From positions 186,001 through 250,000 of the forward strand of contig NZ_CANMBY010000002.1 of assembly GCF_947496195.1 (NCBI RefSeq): a stretch of DNA of 64,000 nucleotides, given 5' to 3'. Source of the stretch: an uncultured Polaribacter sp. Lineage in GTDB: Bacteria > Bacteroidota > Bacteroidia > Flavobacteriales > Flavobacteriaceae. The notes beneath the pieces are model-generated. The model saw only the letters and a list, made by a program, of their open reading frames with translations. It did not search any database and was not told where the DNA came from. Positions 52,494 through 60,745 of this stretch are shown here, one piece after another (the first letter of the stretch is position 1; each line of letters opens with the position of its first letter). Both the position numbers and the translations under genes were made by a program.

Positions 52494-53339
52494 CTAATAA
52501 TCTCCTAAAGTTTCTGGATTTTGAGCTAAAGCACTTTCTAATTGTTCATCATTAGGTGCCTTACCATGCCAAGCATGAGTATTCATCATAAAATCAACTC
52601 CATTACCCATTTCTGTATATAACAAAATACACACTGGTTTTCCTTTACCTGTTAACGATTTTGCTTCAGCTAAACCTGCTAATATTGCTTCAATATCATT
52701 ACCTTCTTTTACTTCTAATACGTCCCAACCAAAAGCTTCAAATTTTGCTTTAATGCTTCCCATTGGTAAAACATCATCAGTAGATCCATCAATTTGTTTA
52801 CCATTTAAATCAATAGTAGAAATAATATTGTCTACCTTTTTTGCTGATGCATACATGATTGCTTCCCAGTTTTGACCCTCTTGCAATTCTCCATCTCCAT
52901 GTAAAGAATATACTAATTTATCATCACCATTTAATTTTTTAGCTTCAGCAGCACCAAGAGCTACAGACATACCTTGACCTAAAGATCCTGATGCAATTCT
53001 AACTCCAGGTAAACCTTCGTGAGTAGTTGGGTGACCTTGTAAACGAGAATCTATATGTCTAAATGTTGCTAATTCTGATACTGGAAAAAATCCACTATGA
53101 GCTAATACACTATAATAAACAGGAGAAATATGTCCATTAGAAAGGAAAAATAAATCTTCTTTTTTACCATCCATGGTAAAATCTGTAGAATAATCCATTA
53201 CTTCTTGATATAAACAAGTAAAAAATTCTGCACATCCTAAAGAACCTCCTGGATGTCCTGAATTTACAGCATGTACCATTCTTAAAATATCTCTACGAAC
53301 TTGTTGTGTAAAGTCTTGTAATTGTTGTGTAGTAGGCAT
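52494..53339 (-). CDS. Transketolase, N-terminal (TPP-binding) subunit
   Basis: The 281-residue protein covers only the N-terminal transketolase domain: 'VHAVNSGHPGGSLGCAEF', 'LFFLSNGHISPVYYSVLA', 'GHPTTHEGLPGVRIASGSLGQGMSVALGAAEA' spans the TPP region, and the thiamine motif GDGELQEG...DLNGKQIDG. It ends 'TLGDY' at the normal boundary of split transketolases. It needs a C-terminal partner (pyrimidine and C-terminal domains), which in most Flavobacteriia is the next gene; here a terminator and bshA follow instead. A promoter with both elements lies at 53364-53391. Confidence 0.92.
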   Translation of the reverse strand: MPTTQQLQDFTQQVRRDILRMVHAVNSGHPGGSLGCAEFFTCLYQEVMDYSTDFTMDGKKEDLFFLSNGHISPVYYSVLAHSGFFPVSELATFRHIDSRLQGHPTTHEGLPGVRIASGSLGQGMSVALGAAEAKKLNGDDKLVYSLHGDGELQEGQNWEAIMYASAKKVDNIISTIDLNGKQIDGSTDDVLPMGSIKAKFEAFGWDVLEVKEGNDIEAILAGLAEAKSLTGKGKPVCILLYTEMGNGVDFMMNTHAWHGKAPNDEQLESALAQNPETLGDY

Positions 53340-53363
53340 TGTAAATTGTAATTATTTAGACAA

Positions 53364-53391
53364 CAAAAATACAAAAGTGTTTGAATAACAA
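53364..53391 (-). promoter_or_regulatory. Bacteroidetes-type promoter of the transketolase gene
   Basis: On the minus strand TTG (53391-53389) is separated by 17 bases from TATTTTTG (53371-53364), a full consensus match. The leader would be about 18 bases to the ATG at 53339. Confidence 0.65.
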
Positions 53392-53440
53392 ATCGATTTA
53401 AAAATTATTTATTTCAGATTTATTAACAACAAAACTAAAC

Positions 53441-53515
53441 GTCATTACAAAAGATGAAAGACTGAAGTAATCTCTTGGTTCTCACAAATAGATTGCTTCG
53501 TAAACTCGCAATGAC
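53441..53515. repeat. Interspersed palindromic repeat (REP/MITE-like)
   Basis: The 75-bp element begins GTCATTACAA and ends CTCGCAATGAC; GTCATT/AATGAC are exact terminal inverted repeats, and an inner pair GAAGTAATCT (53464-53473) / AGATTGCTTC (53490-53499) gives a second nested stem. The G+C content is higher than its surroundings. The motifs GTCATTGCGAG and GAAGCAATCT are familiar from dispersed non-coding repeats in Bacteroidota genomes; one arm here has decayed (ATTACAA for ATTGCGAG). It lies between two genes. Confidence 0.75.
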
Positions 53516-53523
53516 ATTAAAAA

Positions 53524-54783
53524 CTAAGTTTTCTGTTTCTTCTTTTTAGCAGCTGGAAACAACACATTGTTTAAAATTAATCTGTAACCAGGTGAAGTAG
53601 GATGTAAATCTAATTCTGTTTTTGGATCTCCTACTCTATGTGTATAATCTTCTGGATCATGACCACCATAAAAGGTAAACATACCTTTACCTTTTGTGCC
53701 ATGAATATATCTGGCTTCTCTATTGGTTTTATTTTCTCCCAAAACCAAAACATTAGATTTTACAGTGTTTCTATCAAATGAAGTGGTTTGCCCCATAAAT
53801 CCTTTAACTAAAATGGTATGGTTTTGAGTAAGCATTGTTGGTACTGGATCCCATTTTGCAGAGAATTCTACCAAAGAAAAATAATCTGAGGTTTTTGGAA
53901 TTCTACGTTTTCTTGTCATATCAATAGAAGAAAACTCATAAGTTGTTGGACTTCTTACCAAGTCAAAATTTGTAAAAGCAAACGTTTTATTATAATCTAT
54001 TTTTGATTGATAATTAGGCTCTGATGCATCACCATCAAACATAGCTTCTGCAATATCTACACCTTCTGCAGCTAAGGCTATATCAAAACTATCTGTAGCT
54101 GAACACATTGCAAACATAAATCCACCTCCAATAACGTAATCTCTAATTTTTTTTGAAACTGCTAATTTTTCTTCAGACACTTTATTAAACCCTAATTCTT
54201 TTGCTAGTTTTTCAGCATCTTTTTTTCCTTGGATGTACCAAGGAGCAGTTCTAAAAGAACCATAAAATTTTCCATATTGGCCAGTAAAATCTTCATGATG
54301 TAAGTGCAACCATTCATATAATAATAATTTATCTGCTAACACTTCTTTGTCATAAATAACATCAAATGGAATTTCTGCATAGGTTAACACCATAGTTACT
54401 GCATCATCCCAAGGCATTTTATCTTTAGGAGAATAGACAGCAATTTTTGGAGCTTTTTCTAAGGTTACAGCTTCTTGATTAGATGAGGGTGATGAAATTT
54501 CTTGTAAAATAATTTGCGATTTAGCATCCGAAATTACTTGATAAGACACGCCTCTAATTCTACATTCGTTTTCTACAGCTTTATTATTTTCTATTAAAAA
54601 AGCACCTCCATCATAATTTAATAACCATTTAGATTTTAAACCTACTTCAAGAGAATAGTAGACAATACCATATGCTTTTAAATGATTTTTTTGATTATCA
54701 TGATCCATAGGGATATAAATAAAAGATGCCCATGAACAGAATGATGACAATAAAAATAGTAAAAGTAAAAACGGTTTCTTCAT
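53524..54783 (-). CDS. Exported GATase-like protein ('asparagine synthetase B' family in databases)
   Basis: The 419-residue protein, starting at ATG 54783 (two codons before it, TTG, is the open-frame limit), has a signal peptide (MKKPFLLLLFLLSSFCSWAS). The central fold has 'DYVIGGGFMFAMCSATDSFDIALA' with a cysteine in a nucleophile-elbow position, reminiscent of class I glutamine amidotransferase/DJ-1-like domains, then 'HGTKGKGMFTFYGGHDPEDYTH' with a conserved His near 390. Bacteroidota homologues are labelled asparagine synthetase B, but no Ntn amidotransferase or ATP pyrophosphatase domain is visible, so that name is doubtful. It ends in a basic KKKKQKT tail. Confidence 0.75.
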   Translation of the reverse strand: MKKPFLLLLFLLSSFCSWASFIYIPMDHDNQKNHLKAYGIVYYSLEVGLKSKWLLNYDGGAFLIENNKAVENECRIRGVSYQVISDAKSQIILQEISSPSSNQEAVTLEKAPKIAVYSPKDKMPWDDAVTMVLTYAEIPFDVIYDKEVLADKLLLYEWLHLHHEDFTGQYGKFYGSFRTAPWYIQGKKDAEKLAKELGFNKVSEEKLAVSKKIRDYVIGGGFMFAMCSATDSFDIALAAEGVDIAEAMFDGDASEPNYQSKIDYNKTFAFTNFDLVRSPTTYEFSSIDMTRKRRIPKTSDYFSLVEFSAKWDPVPTMLTQNHTILVKGFMGQTTSFDRNTVKSNVLVLGENKTNREARYIHGTKGKGMFTFYGGHDPEDYTHRVGDPKTELDLHPTSPGYRLILNNVLFPAAKKKKQKT

Positions 54784-54787
54784 AATC

Positions 54788-54847
54788 AAAAACTAAAATA
54801 CACAATTACTATTGAGCAATTGTGTATTTCATAATATTTTAGTTTTT
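54788..54847 (-). terminator. Extended inverted repeat, probable terminator of dnaB
   Basis: An 11-bp stem AATACACAATT (54797-54807) / AATTGTGTATT (54818-54828) is enclosed by an overlapping 12-bp pair AAAAACTAAAAT / ATTTTAGTTTTT (54788-54799 / 54836-54847). On the minus strand T5 follows the inner stem. It lies just before the start of the GATase-like gene, so it could also act as an attenuator. Confidence 0.45.
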
Positions 54848-54946
54848 ATTTAAGAATTTACAATAACCTCTGTGAATTCTACAATAATATTATTGATATC
54901 TATTTGTTGTTCTTTTATCATTTTAAATTTAATTTTTGGTTAATTT

Positions 54947-56467
54947 TTAGAATGGTACATCATCATCTCCAAAAGCATCTTTAGGTTCTATTCTTTGGTT
55001 TGGTGAAAAATCATCATCATCAAAAGGATTATTCATAGACGATTGGAATTCTGAACTAAAACCTTCTTCTAAATCAGAGAATTTAGCTAAATGCCCAGTA
55101 AACTTTAAACGTATGTTATCTAAACCACCATTTCTGTGCTTAGCTACAATAAATTCTCCTTGACCTTCACAAGGTGTATGATCATCATCATCCCATTCTG
55201 TCATACCATAATATTCTGGTCTAAAAATAAAGCTTACAATATCTGCATCTTGCTCAATAGCTCCAGATTCACGTAAATCTGATAATAAAGGTCTTTTAGA
55301 TCCTCCACGTGTTTCTACAGCTCTCGATAATTGAGAAAGTGCAATTACAGGTACATTTAATTCTTTGGCTAATGCCTTTAAGTTTCTTGAAATGGTAGAA
55401 ATTTCTTGTTCTCTGTTTCCTCCACCTTTTCCATTTCCACCAGCTGTCATTAATTGTAAATAATCAATAACAATAATTCTTACATTATGCTGAGAAACCA
55501 AACGCCTTGCTTTTGCACGTAAATCGAAAATAGAAAGTGATGGAGTATCATCTATAAAAATAGGTGCATCAGATAATTTTTTAACCTTAACATTTAGTTG
55601 TTCCCATTCATGTGGTTCTAAATTACCTTTTCTTAACTTTTCTGATGTTAATCCTGTTTCAGAAGAAATCATCCTAGTTATTAATTGTACAGATGACATC
55701 TCTAAAGAAAATACAGCAACTGCATGATTAAAATCGATAGCCATATTTTTAGCCATAGAAATCACAAAGGCAGTTTTACCCATACCTGGTCTTGCTGCTA
55801 TAATAATTAAATCTGAAGGTTGCCAACCAGAAGTTAGTTGATCTAATTTGGTAAAACCTGTTGCCAAACCAGACATACCTTCTTGATTACCAATTTCTTG
55901 TATCTTTTTTAAGGCTTGTTTTACAAGTGAACCTGCATCTTCTGAACTCTTTTTTAAGTTACCTTGAGTAACTTCGAACAACTTACCTTCTGCTTCATCT
56001 AACAAATCGAAAACGTCTGTAGATTCATCATAAGAACTTTCAATGATTTCTGATGAAATTGAAATTAATCTTCTTTGAATATATTTTTGTAAAATAATTC
56101 TTGCATGAAATTCAATATGCGCAGAAGAAGCTACTTTTTGTGTTAAACGAATTAAATAAAAATCACCACCAACCAAATCTAATTTACCCTTCTTTCTCAA
56201 CAAGTTAGATACTGTTAATAAGTCTATAGGTTCAGAATTTTGGAATAACTCATAAATGGCAGCATATACTTCTTGATGCTTAACATCATAAAAAGCATCT
56301 GAATGCAAAATATCAATTACATCATCAATACCTTTTTTATCAATCATCATTGCACCTAACACAGCTTCCTCTAAATCAACTGCTTGTGGTGGAATTTTCC
56401 CTTTCTCAAGAGAAATAATTCTTGATTTATCTATTTTAGTCCCAGCTATGGCATTCGTTTTCTCCAT
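54947..56467 (-). CDS. dnaB: Replicative DNA helicase
   Basis: The 506-residue protein has the DnaB N-terminal domain (residues about 27-130, 'PPQAVDLEEAVLGAMMIDKKG'), a linker and the RecA-like ATPase with Walker A ARPGMGKT at 225-232, 'VAVFSLEMSS', Walker B 'RIIVIDYLQLM' and arginine finger region 'SDLRESGAIEQDADIVSF'. The hexamer unwinds the DNA ahead of the replisome. The C-terminal acidic tail is normal for Flavobacteriia. The -7 box at 56472-56479 lies almost against the ATG. Confidence 0.96.
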   Translation of the reverse strand: MEKTNAIAGTKIDKSRIISLEKGKIPPQAVDLEEAVLGAMMIDKKGIDDVIDILHSDAFYDVKHQEVYAAIYELFQNSEPIDLLTVSNLLRKKGKLDLVGGDFYLIRLTQKVASSAHIEFHARIILQKYIQRRLISISSEIIESSYDESTDVFDLLDEAEGKLFEVTQGNLKKSSEDAGSLVKQALKKIQEIGNQEGMSGLATGFTKLDQLTSGWQPSDLIIIAARPGMGKTAFVISMAKNMAIDFNHAVAVFSLEMSSVQLITRMISSETGLTSEKLRKGNLEPHEWEQLNVKVKKLSDAPIFIDDTPSLSIFDLRAKARRLVSQHNVRIIVIDYLQLMTAGGNGKGGGNREQEISTISRNLKALAKELNVPVIALSQLSRAVETRGGSKRPLLSDLRESGAIEQDADIVSFIFRPEYYGMTEWDDDDHTPCEGQGEFIVAKHRNGGLDNIRLKFTGHLAKFSDLEEGFSSEFQSSMNNPFDDDDFSPNQRIEPKDAFGDDDVPF

Positions 56468-56471
56468 GACA

Positions 56472-56479
56472 CAAATGTA
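56472..56479 (-). promoter_or_regulatory. -7 box directly before the dnaB start (leaderless?)
   Basis: TACATTTG on the minus strand is a perfect -7 match. A TTA at the TTG position precedes it by 20 bases. A start site 6-7 bases downstream would fall on the dnaB ATG (56467), so the mRNA would have little or no leader. Confidence 0.45.
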
Positions 56480-56608
56480 TATTTTTAGCTTTAATTTGCT
56501 AACATTAAATTAACATTTATTTGTACACAATTATTGTAAATAAAATTGTTATTATGTTGTTAATAACCTGTTCACTTTTTCAACCTTGATTTTCATATTT
56601 TTACGATA

Positions 56609-57685
56609 ATGAAATGGAATAAAACACAAATTTTACTAGCGCTGTTTTTACCAATACAAATGTTATTGATGCGTTTGGCAGAAAATCACCCTAGTTTTAT
56701 TGAAGCATATTACTCTAATGGAATTTATCCTTACATATCAAAATTTTTAAGATTACTTTTTGGGTGGATACCTTTTTCAATTGGTGATATGCTAATAAGT
56801 TTATTACTGTTTTATTTATTGCGTTTTGTTGTTTTAGTGATTAAGAATAAGTTTAAAAACTTCATTCCAAAAATGATTAAACTTATTGCTGTTTTTTCAG
56901 TTTTATACTTTTGTTTTTACCTTTTCTGGGGTCTAAATTATTACAGAGAACCTTTATCTAAAAATCTAGGTCACACACAATCAAAATACACCACAGAAGA
57001 ACTTGAAAAAGTTACTAATTATATAATAAATAACTTAAACCAATATCACTTAGAAATTACACAGAATGATACTGTAGCTGTTATAAACCCTTATTCAGAT
57101 GTTAAAATTTATGGTTTAGCAATTAATGGATATGAAAATCTAGCTAAAGATTTTCCTCAACTTTCTTATAAATATGCATCAGTAAAAAGCTCTTTAATGA
57201 GTACTTTACAAACTTATAATGGTACTTCTGGATATTTAAACCCATTAACAGGAGAAGCTCAGGTAAATAGTTTAGTTCCAAAAACGAGCTATCCAACTAC
57301 TACTTGTCATGAAATGGCACATCAAATTGGGTTTGCTGCAGAAAATGAAGCTAATTTTGTAGGGTTTTTAGCTGCTAATTATAATAATGATGTTTATTTT
57401 AAATATTCTAGTTATAGAATGGCTTTTAGTTATTGTATATCAGAAGTTAGAAAACGTGATGCTATCTTATCTCAAAAACTTTGGAAAAAAGTAAATAAAG
57501 GGGTCATTAAAGATTTTAATAAAAGTTATCAATTTTGGAAAGAATATGAAAATCCTTTTGAACCACTTATGAAAAAAGGATATAATGCTTATTTAAAAAG
57601 TAATAAACAAACAAAAGGCACTGATTCTTATAATTATGTTGTAGACTTATTTATTTCTCATTTTAATAAGTACAATCAGTTTTAA
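56609..57685 (+). CDS. DUF3810 membrane metallopeptidase-like protein
   Basis: The 358-residue protein has three N-terminal membrane helices (about 8-25, 55-78 and 90-112) and an extracytoplasmic DUF3810 domain with the zinc motif H234-E-M-A-H238 followed by glutamates E245 and E247 in 'ENEANFVGFLAA', the gluzincin-type third ligand. A membrane-anchored metallopeptidase is likely, but no substrate is known. It is divergent from dnaB and followed by no convincing terminator in the 91 bases before the amidohydrolase gene. Confidence 0.85.
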   Translation: MKWNKTQILLALFLPIQMLLMRLAENHPSFIEAYYSNGIYPYISKFLRLLFGWIPFSIGDMLISLLLFYLLRFVVLVIKNKFKNFIPKMIKLIAVFSVLYFCFYLFWGLNYYREPLSKNLGHTQSKYTTEELEKVTNYIINNLNQYHLEITQNDTVAVINPYSDVKIYGLAINGYENLAKDFPQLSYKYASVKSSLMSTLQTYNGTSGYLNPLTGEAQVNSLVPKTSYPTTTCHEMAHQIGFAAENEANFVGFLAANYNNDVYFKYSSYRMAFSYCISEVRKRDAILSQKLWKKVNKGVIKDFNKSYQFWKEYENPFEPLMKKGYNAYLKSNKQTKGTDSYNYVVDLFISHFNKYNQF

Positions 57686-57776
57686 ATTCTTAAAATTTTG
57701 TTAAAAGCCTTAAATAGAAGTATTAAATGAGTGCTTCTATCTAAATTTATAAACTATTCAAATAAATTCAAACTAC

Positions 57777-60740
57777 ATGAGAAAACTATTTTTCTTACTC
57801 TTATGTCTGTCGTTTTCAATAGTGAAAGCACAAGATTATTTTCCTACAGACAAAGGGGTAAAAACTTCAGAGAAAAAAATGTTTGCACTTACTAATGCAA
57901 CCATTTATGTAACCCCAACAGAAGTTATAAAAAAGGGGACATTATTAATTAAAGATGGTAAAGTTGTAGAAGTTGGTAAATCTGTTAAAATTCCTAAAGG
58001 AACAATTATAACAGATTTAGATGGTAAAAGCATATACCCTTCTTTTATAGATATTTACACTGAATTTGGTTTACCAAAACCAAAGAGAGCTCCAAGAGGA
58101 CGTGTTACACAATATGAACCTTCACGTGAAGGATATTATTGGAATGACCATATTAGACCAGATACAAACCCTATTGAGAATTTTAAATTTGATAATAGAA
58201 AAGCAAAAGATATGATAAATGCTGGTTTTGGAGTTGTAAATACTCATTTACATGATGGTATCATTAGAGGTAATGGATTAATTGTTGCCCTAAGTCCAAA
58301 CTCTTCAAATGCATATAGAATATTAGATCAAAAATCTGCACAGTTCTTATCATTTAATAAAAGTAGAAAATCTAATCAAGCTTACCCTTCTTCTAGAATG
58401 GGTGCTATGGCTTTATTGCGCCAAACTTATTTAGATGCAGATTGGTATGCTAAAGGAAATATGGAAAACAAAGATTTAGCACTAGAAGCTTTAAATAGAA
58501 ATAAAGATCTAGTTCAAATTTTTGAAACTGATAACTGGTTAGATGCAACTAGAGCTGATAAAGTAGGAGATGAATTTAACATTCAATATACCATAGTTGG
58601 TTCTGGAGATGAATATGAAAGAATTGCAGATATTAAAGCTTTAAATGCTAACTTTATTATTCCTATTAATTTTAGTAATGCTTACGATGTTTCTAATCCG
58701 CTTTTAGCGCAACAAATTTCTTTAAGAGATATGCGTAAATGGAATCAAGAACCTTCTAATTTAAGTGTGCTTTCTAAAAACGGAGTAAATTTTGCGTTAA
58801 CTACTCGTAGTTTAAAATCTGTAAAATCTTTTCATAAAAATTTACAAAAAGCTATTAAATATGGTTTTGATAAAGAAAAAGCATTAGCTTCTTTAACAAC
58901 TATTCCTGCATCTATTTTAGGAAAAACAGATATTGGAAATCTTAAAAAAGGAAGTTATGCTAACTTTTTAATTACTTCTGGAGATATTTTTGACGCTAAA
59001 ACTACAATGTATGAAAATTGGGTTTTAGGTGATAAAAATGTTATCAATGATATGAATATTAAAGATATCACTGGTGATTATATGTTATCTGTCAATAATA
59101 AAAATTATGACTTATCTATAACTGGTAAAGGAGCAAAACAAACTGGTTCTATAAAACTAAATGATAAAAAAGTTAAGTCTAAATTTTCTTTTAAAGATGA
59201 TTGGATTTCTATCATATTAAATGAAGAAGATGGTTATACTAGATTAACAGGGAAAGCTATTAATGCTGCTAATTTAATGCAAGGAACTGCTTACGATACA
59301 GAAGGGAACGAATCTTCTTGGTCTGCAAGTCAAAAAATGCAAAAAGGAGCTAATAAAAAAGACGCTTCTAAAAACAAAAAGAAATCAGATGATATTACTG
59401 TTGTTCCTGTAAGTTATCCAAACTTAGGTTTTGGTAACTACACACAACCAAAAACTGAAACTATTTTAATAAAAAATGTAACAATTTGGACAAGTGAAGA
59501 TGCAGGCATTTTAGAAAATACTGATGTTTTATTAGAAGATGGTAAAATCTCAAAAATTGGTAAAAATTTAAAATCAAGAAGAGCCACTGTAATAGATGGT
59601 ACAGGTAAACATTTAACTGCTGGTATTGTTGATGAACATTCACATATTGCTGCTTCTTCTATAAATGAAGGTGCACAAAACTCTTCTGCAGAAGTTACCA
59701 TTGAAGACGTTGTAGACCCAACAGATATTAATATTTACAGAAATATTTCTGGAGGTACTACATCTGCTCAAATATTACATGGTTCTGCAAATCCTATTGG
59801 AGGTCGATCTGCAATTATTAAATTAAAATGGGGAGAAAATGCTGAAGGCATGATTTATAAAAACACTCCTAAATTTATAAAATTTGCATTAGGTGAAAAC
59901 GTAAAACAGTCTAGAAGTGCAAATGGTGTTAGATTTCCACAAACAAGAATGGGTGTAGAACAATTATTTGTAGATTATTTTACTAGAGCTAAAGAATATG
60001 ATGCTTTAAAGAAAAGTGGTAAGCCTTATAGAAAGGATATTGAAATGGAAGTAATTGCTGAGATTTTAAACAAAGAACGCTTTATTTCTTGTCATTCTTA
60101 TGTACAGTCAGAAATTAATATGTTGATGAAAGTTACAGAGAAATTTAATTTTAATGTAAATACATTCACACACATTTTAGAAGGTTATAAAGTAGCAGAT
60201 AAAATGGCTGAACATGGAGTTGGTGGTTCTACTTTTTCTGATTGGTGGGCATACAAATACGAAGTAAATGATGCAATTCCTTTTAATGCAGCAATAATGC
60301 ATAATGCTGGTGTAACTGTAGCAATAAATTCTGATGACAGAGAAATGTCTAGACGTTTAAATCAAGAAGCTGCTAAAACTATAAAATATGGTGGTTTATC
60401 TGAGTTAGAAGCTTGGAAAACAGTAACTATAAACCCTGCTAAATTATTACATATAGATGATAGAGTTGGTAGTATAAAAGAAGGTAAAGACGCAGATGTA
60501 GTGCTTTGGTCTAATCATCCAATGTCTATTTATGCTAAAGTAGAAAAAACAATTATAGAAGGTAAAGTATATTTTGACAGAGAAGAAGATAAGAAAAAAC
60601 GTAAAGCAATTGCAGAAGAAAAAAGTCAACTTATAACTATGATGTTAAACGAAAAATTAGGAGGTGGAAAAACAAGAGTTCCTATGAAAAGAAAAGATAG
60701 AAACTTTGAGTGTGACACTTTAGAAGAACTTAAAAACTAA
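57777..60740 (+). CDS. Exported double-domain amidohydrolase family protein
   Basis: The 987-residue protein has a signal peptide (MRKLFFLLLCLSFSIVKAQ) and two amidohydrolase-fold units joined by a Lys-rich linker (about 520-545, 'KKDASKNKKKSDD'). The first unit (about 30-430) has lost the metal-binding HxH: the motif reads 'SFIDIYTEFG', with Y94 and E96 at the His positions. The second unit (about 560-965) retains H621-S-H623 in 'GIVDEHSHIAAS', an aspartate in 'VAINSDDREMSRR' and the final 'GSIKEGKDADVVLWS'. Thus one active-like and one pseudo-enzyme domain are fused. It is five bases upstream of a second amidohydrolase gene and co-transcribed. Confidence 0.88.
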   Translation: MRKLFFLLLCLSFSIVKAQDYFPTDKGVKTSEKKMFALTNATIYVTPTEVIKKGTLLIKDGKVVEVGKSVKIPKGTIITDLDGKSIYPSFIDIYTEFGLPKPKRAPRGRVTQYEPSREGYYWNDHIRPDTNPIENFKFDNRKAKDMINAGFGVVNTHLHDGIIRGNGLIVALSPNSSNAYRILDQKSAQFLSFNKSRKSNQAYPSSRMGAMALLRQTYLDADWYAKGNMENKDLALEALNRNKDLVQIFETDNWLDATRADKVGDEFNIQYTIVGSGDEYERIADIKALNANFIIPINFSNAYDVSNPLLAQQISLRDMRKWNQEPSNLSVLSKNGVNFALTTRSLKSVKSFHKNLQKAIKYGFDKEKALASLTTIPASILGKTDIGNLKKGSYANFLITSGDIFDAKTTMYENWVLGDKNVINDMNIKDITGDYMLSVNNKNYDLSITGKGAKQTGSIKLNDKKVKSKFSFKDDWISIILNEEDGYTRLTGKAINAANLMQGTAYDTEGNESSWSASQKMQKGANKKDASKNKKKSDDITVVPVSYPNLGFGNYTQPKTETILIKNVTIWTSEDAGILENTDVLLEDGKISKIGKNLKSRRATVIDGTGKHLTAGIVDEHSHIAASSINEGAQNSSAEVTIEDVVDPTDINIYRNISGGTTSAQILHGSANPIGGRSAIIKLKWGENAEGMIYKNTPKFIKFALGENVKQSRSANGVRFPQTRMGVEQLFVDYFTRAKEYDALKKSGKPYRKDIEMEVIAEILNKERFISCHSYVQSEINMLMKVTEKFNFNVNTFTHILEGYKVADKMAEHGVGGSTFSDWWAYKYEVNDAIPFNAAIMHNAGVTVAINSDDREMSRRLNQEAAKTIKYGGLSELEAWKTVTINPAKLLHIDDRVGSIKEGKDADVVLWSNHPMSIYAKVEKTIIEGKVYFDREEDKKKRKAIAEEKSQLITMMLNEKLGGGKTRVPMKRKDRNFECDTLEELKN

Positions 60741-60745
60741 GAAAG

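Noticed and set aside
54850..54921. A 23-codon minus-strand frame (MIKEQQIDINNIIVEFTEV...) between dnaB and the GATase-like gene
   Set aside because: It is very short and has no recognisable family or clear ribosome-binding site; long frames of this size are expected by chance in AT-rich DNA. It could only be supported by conservation or peptide data.
57700..57750. Weak hairpin TAGAAG/CTTCTA after the DUF3810 gene
   Set aside because: The stem is only six bases with no T-tract, so it is too weak to call a terminator.
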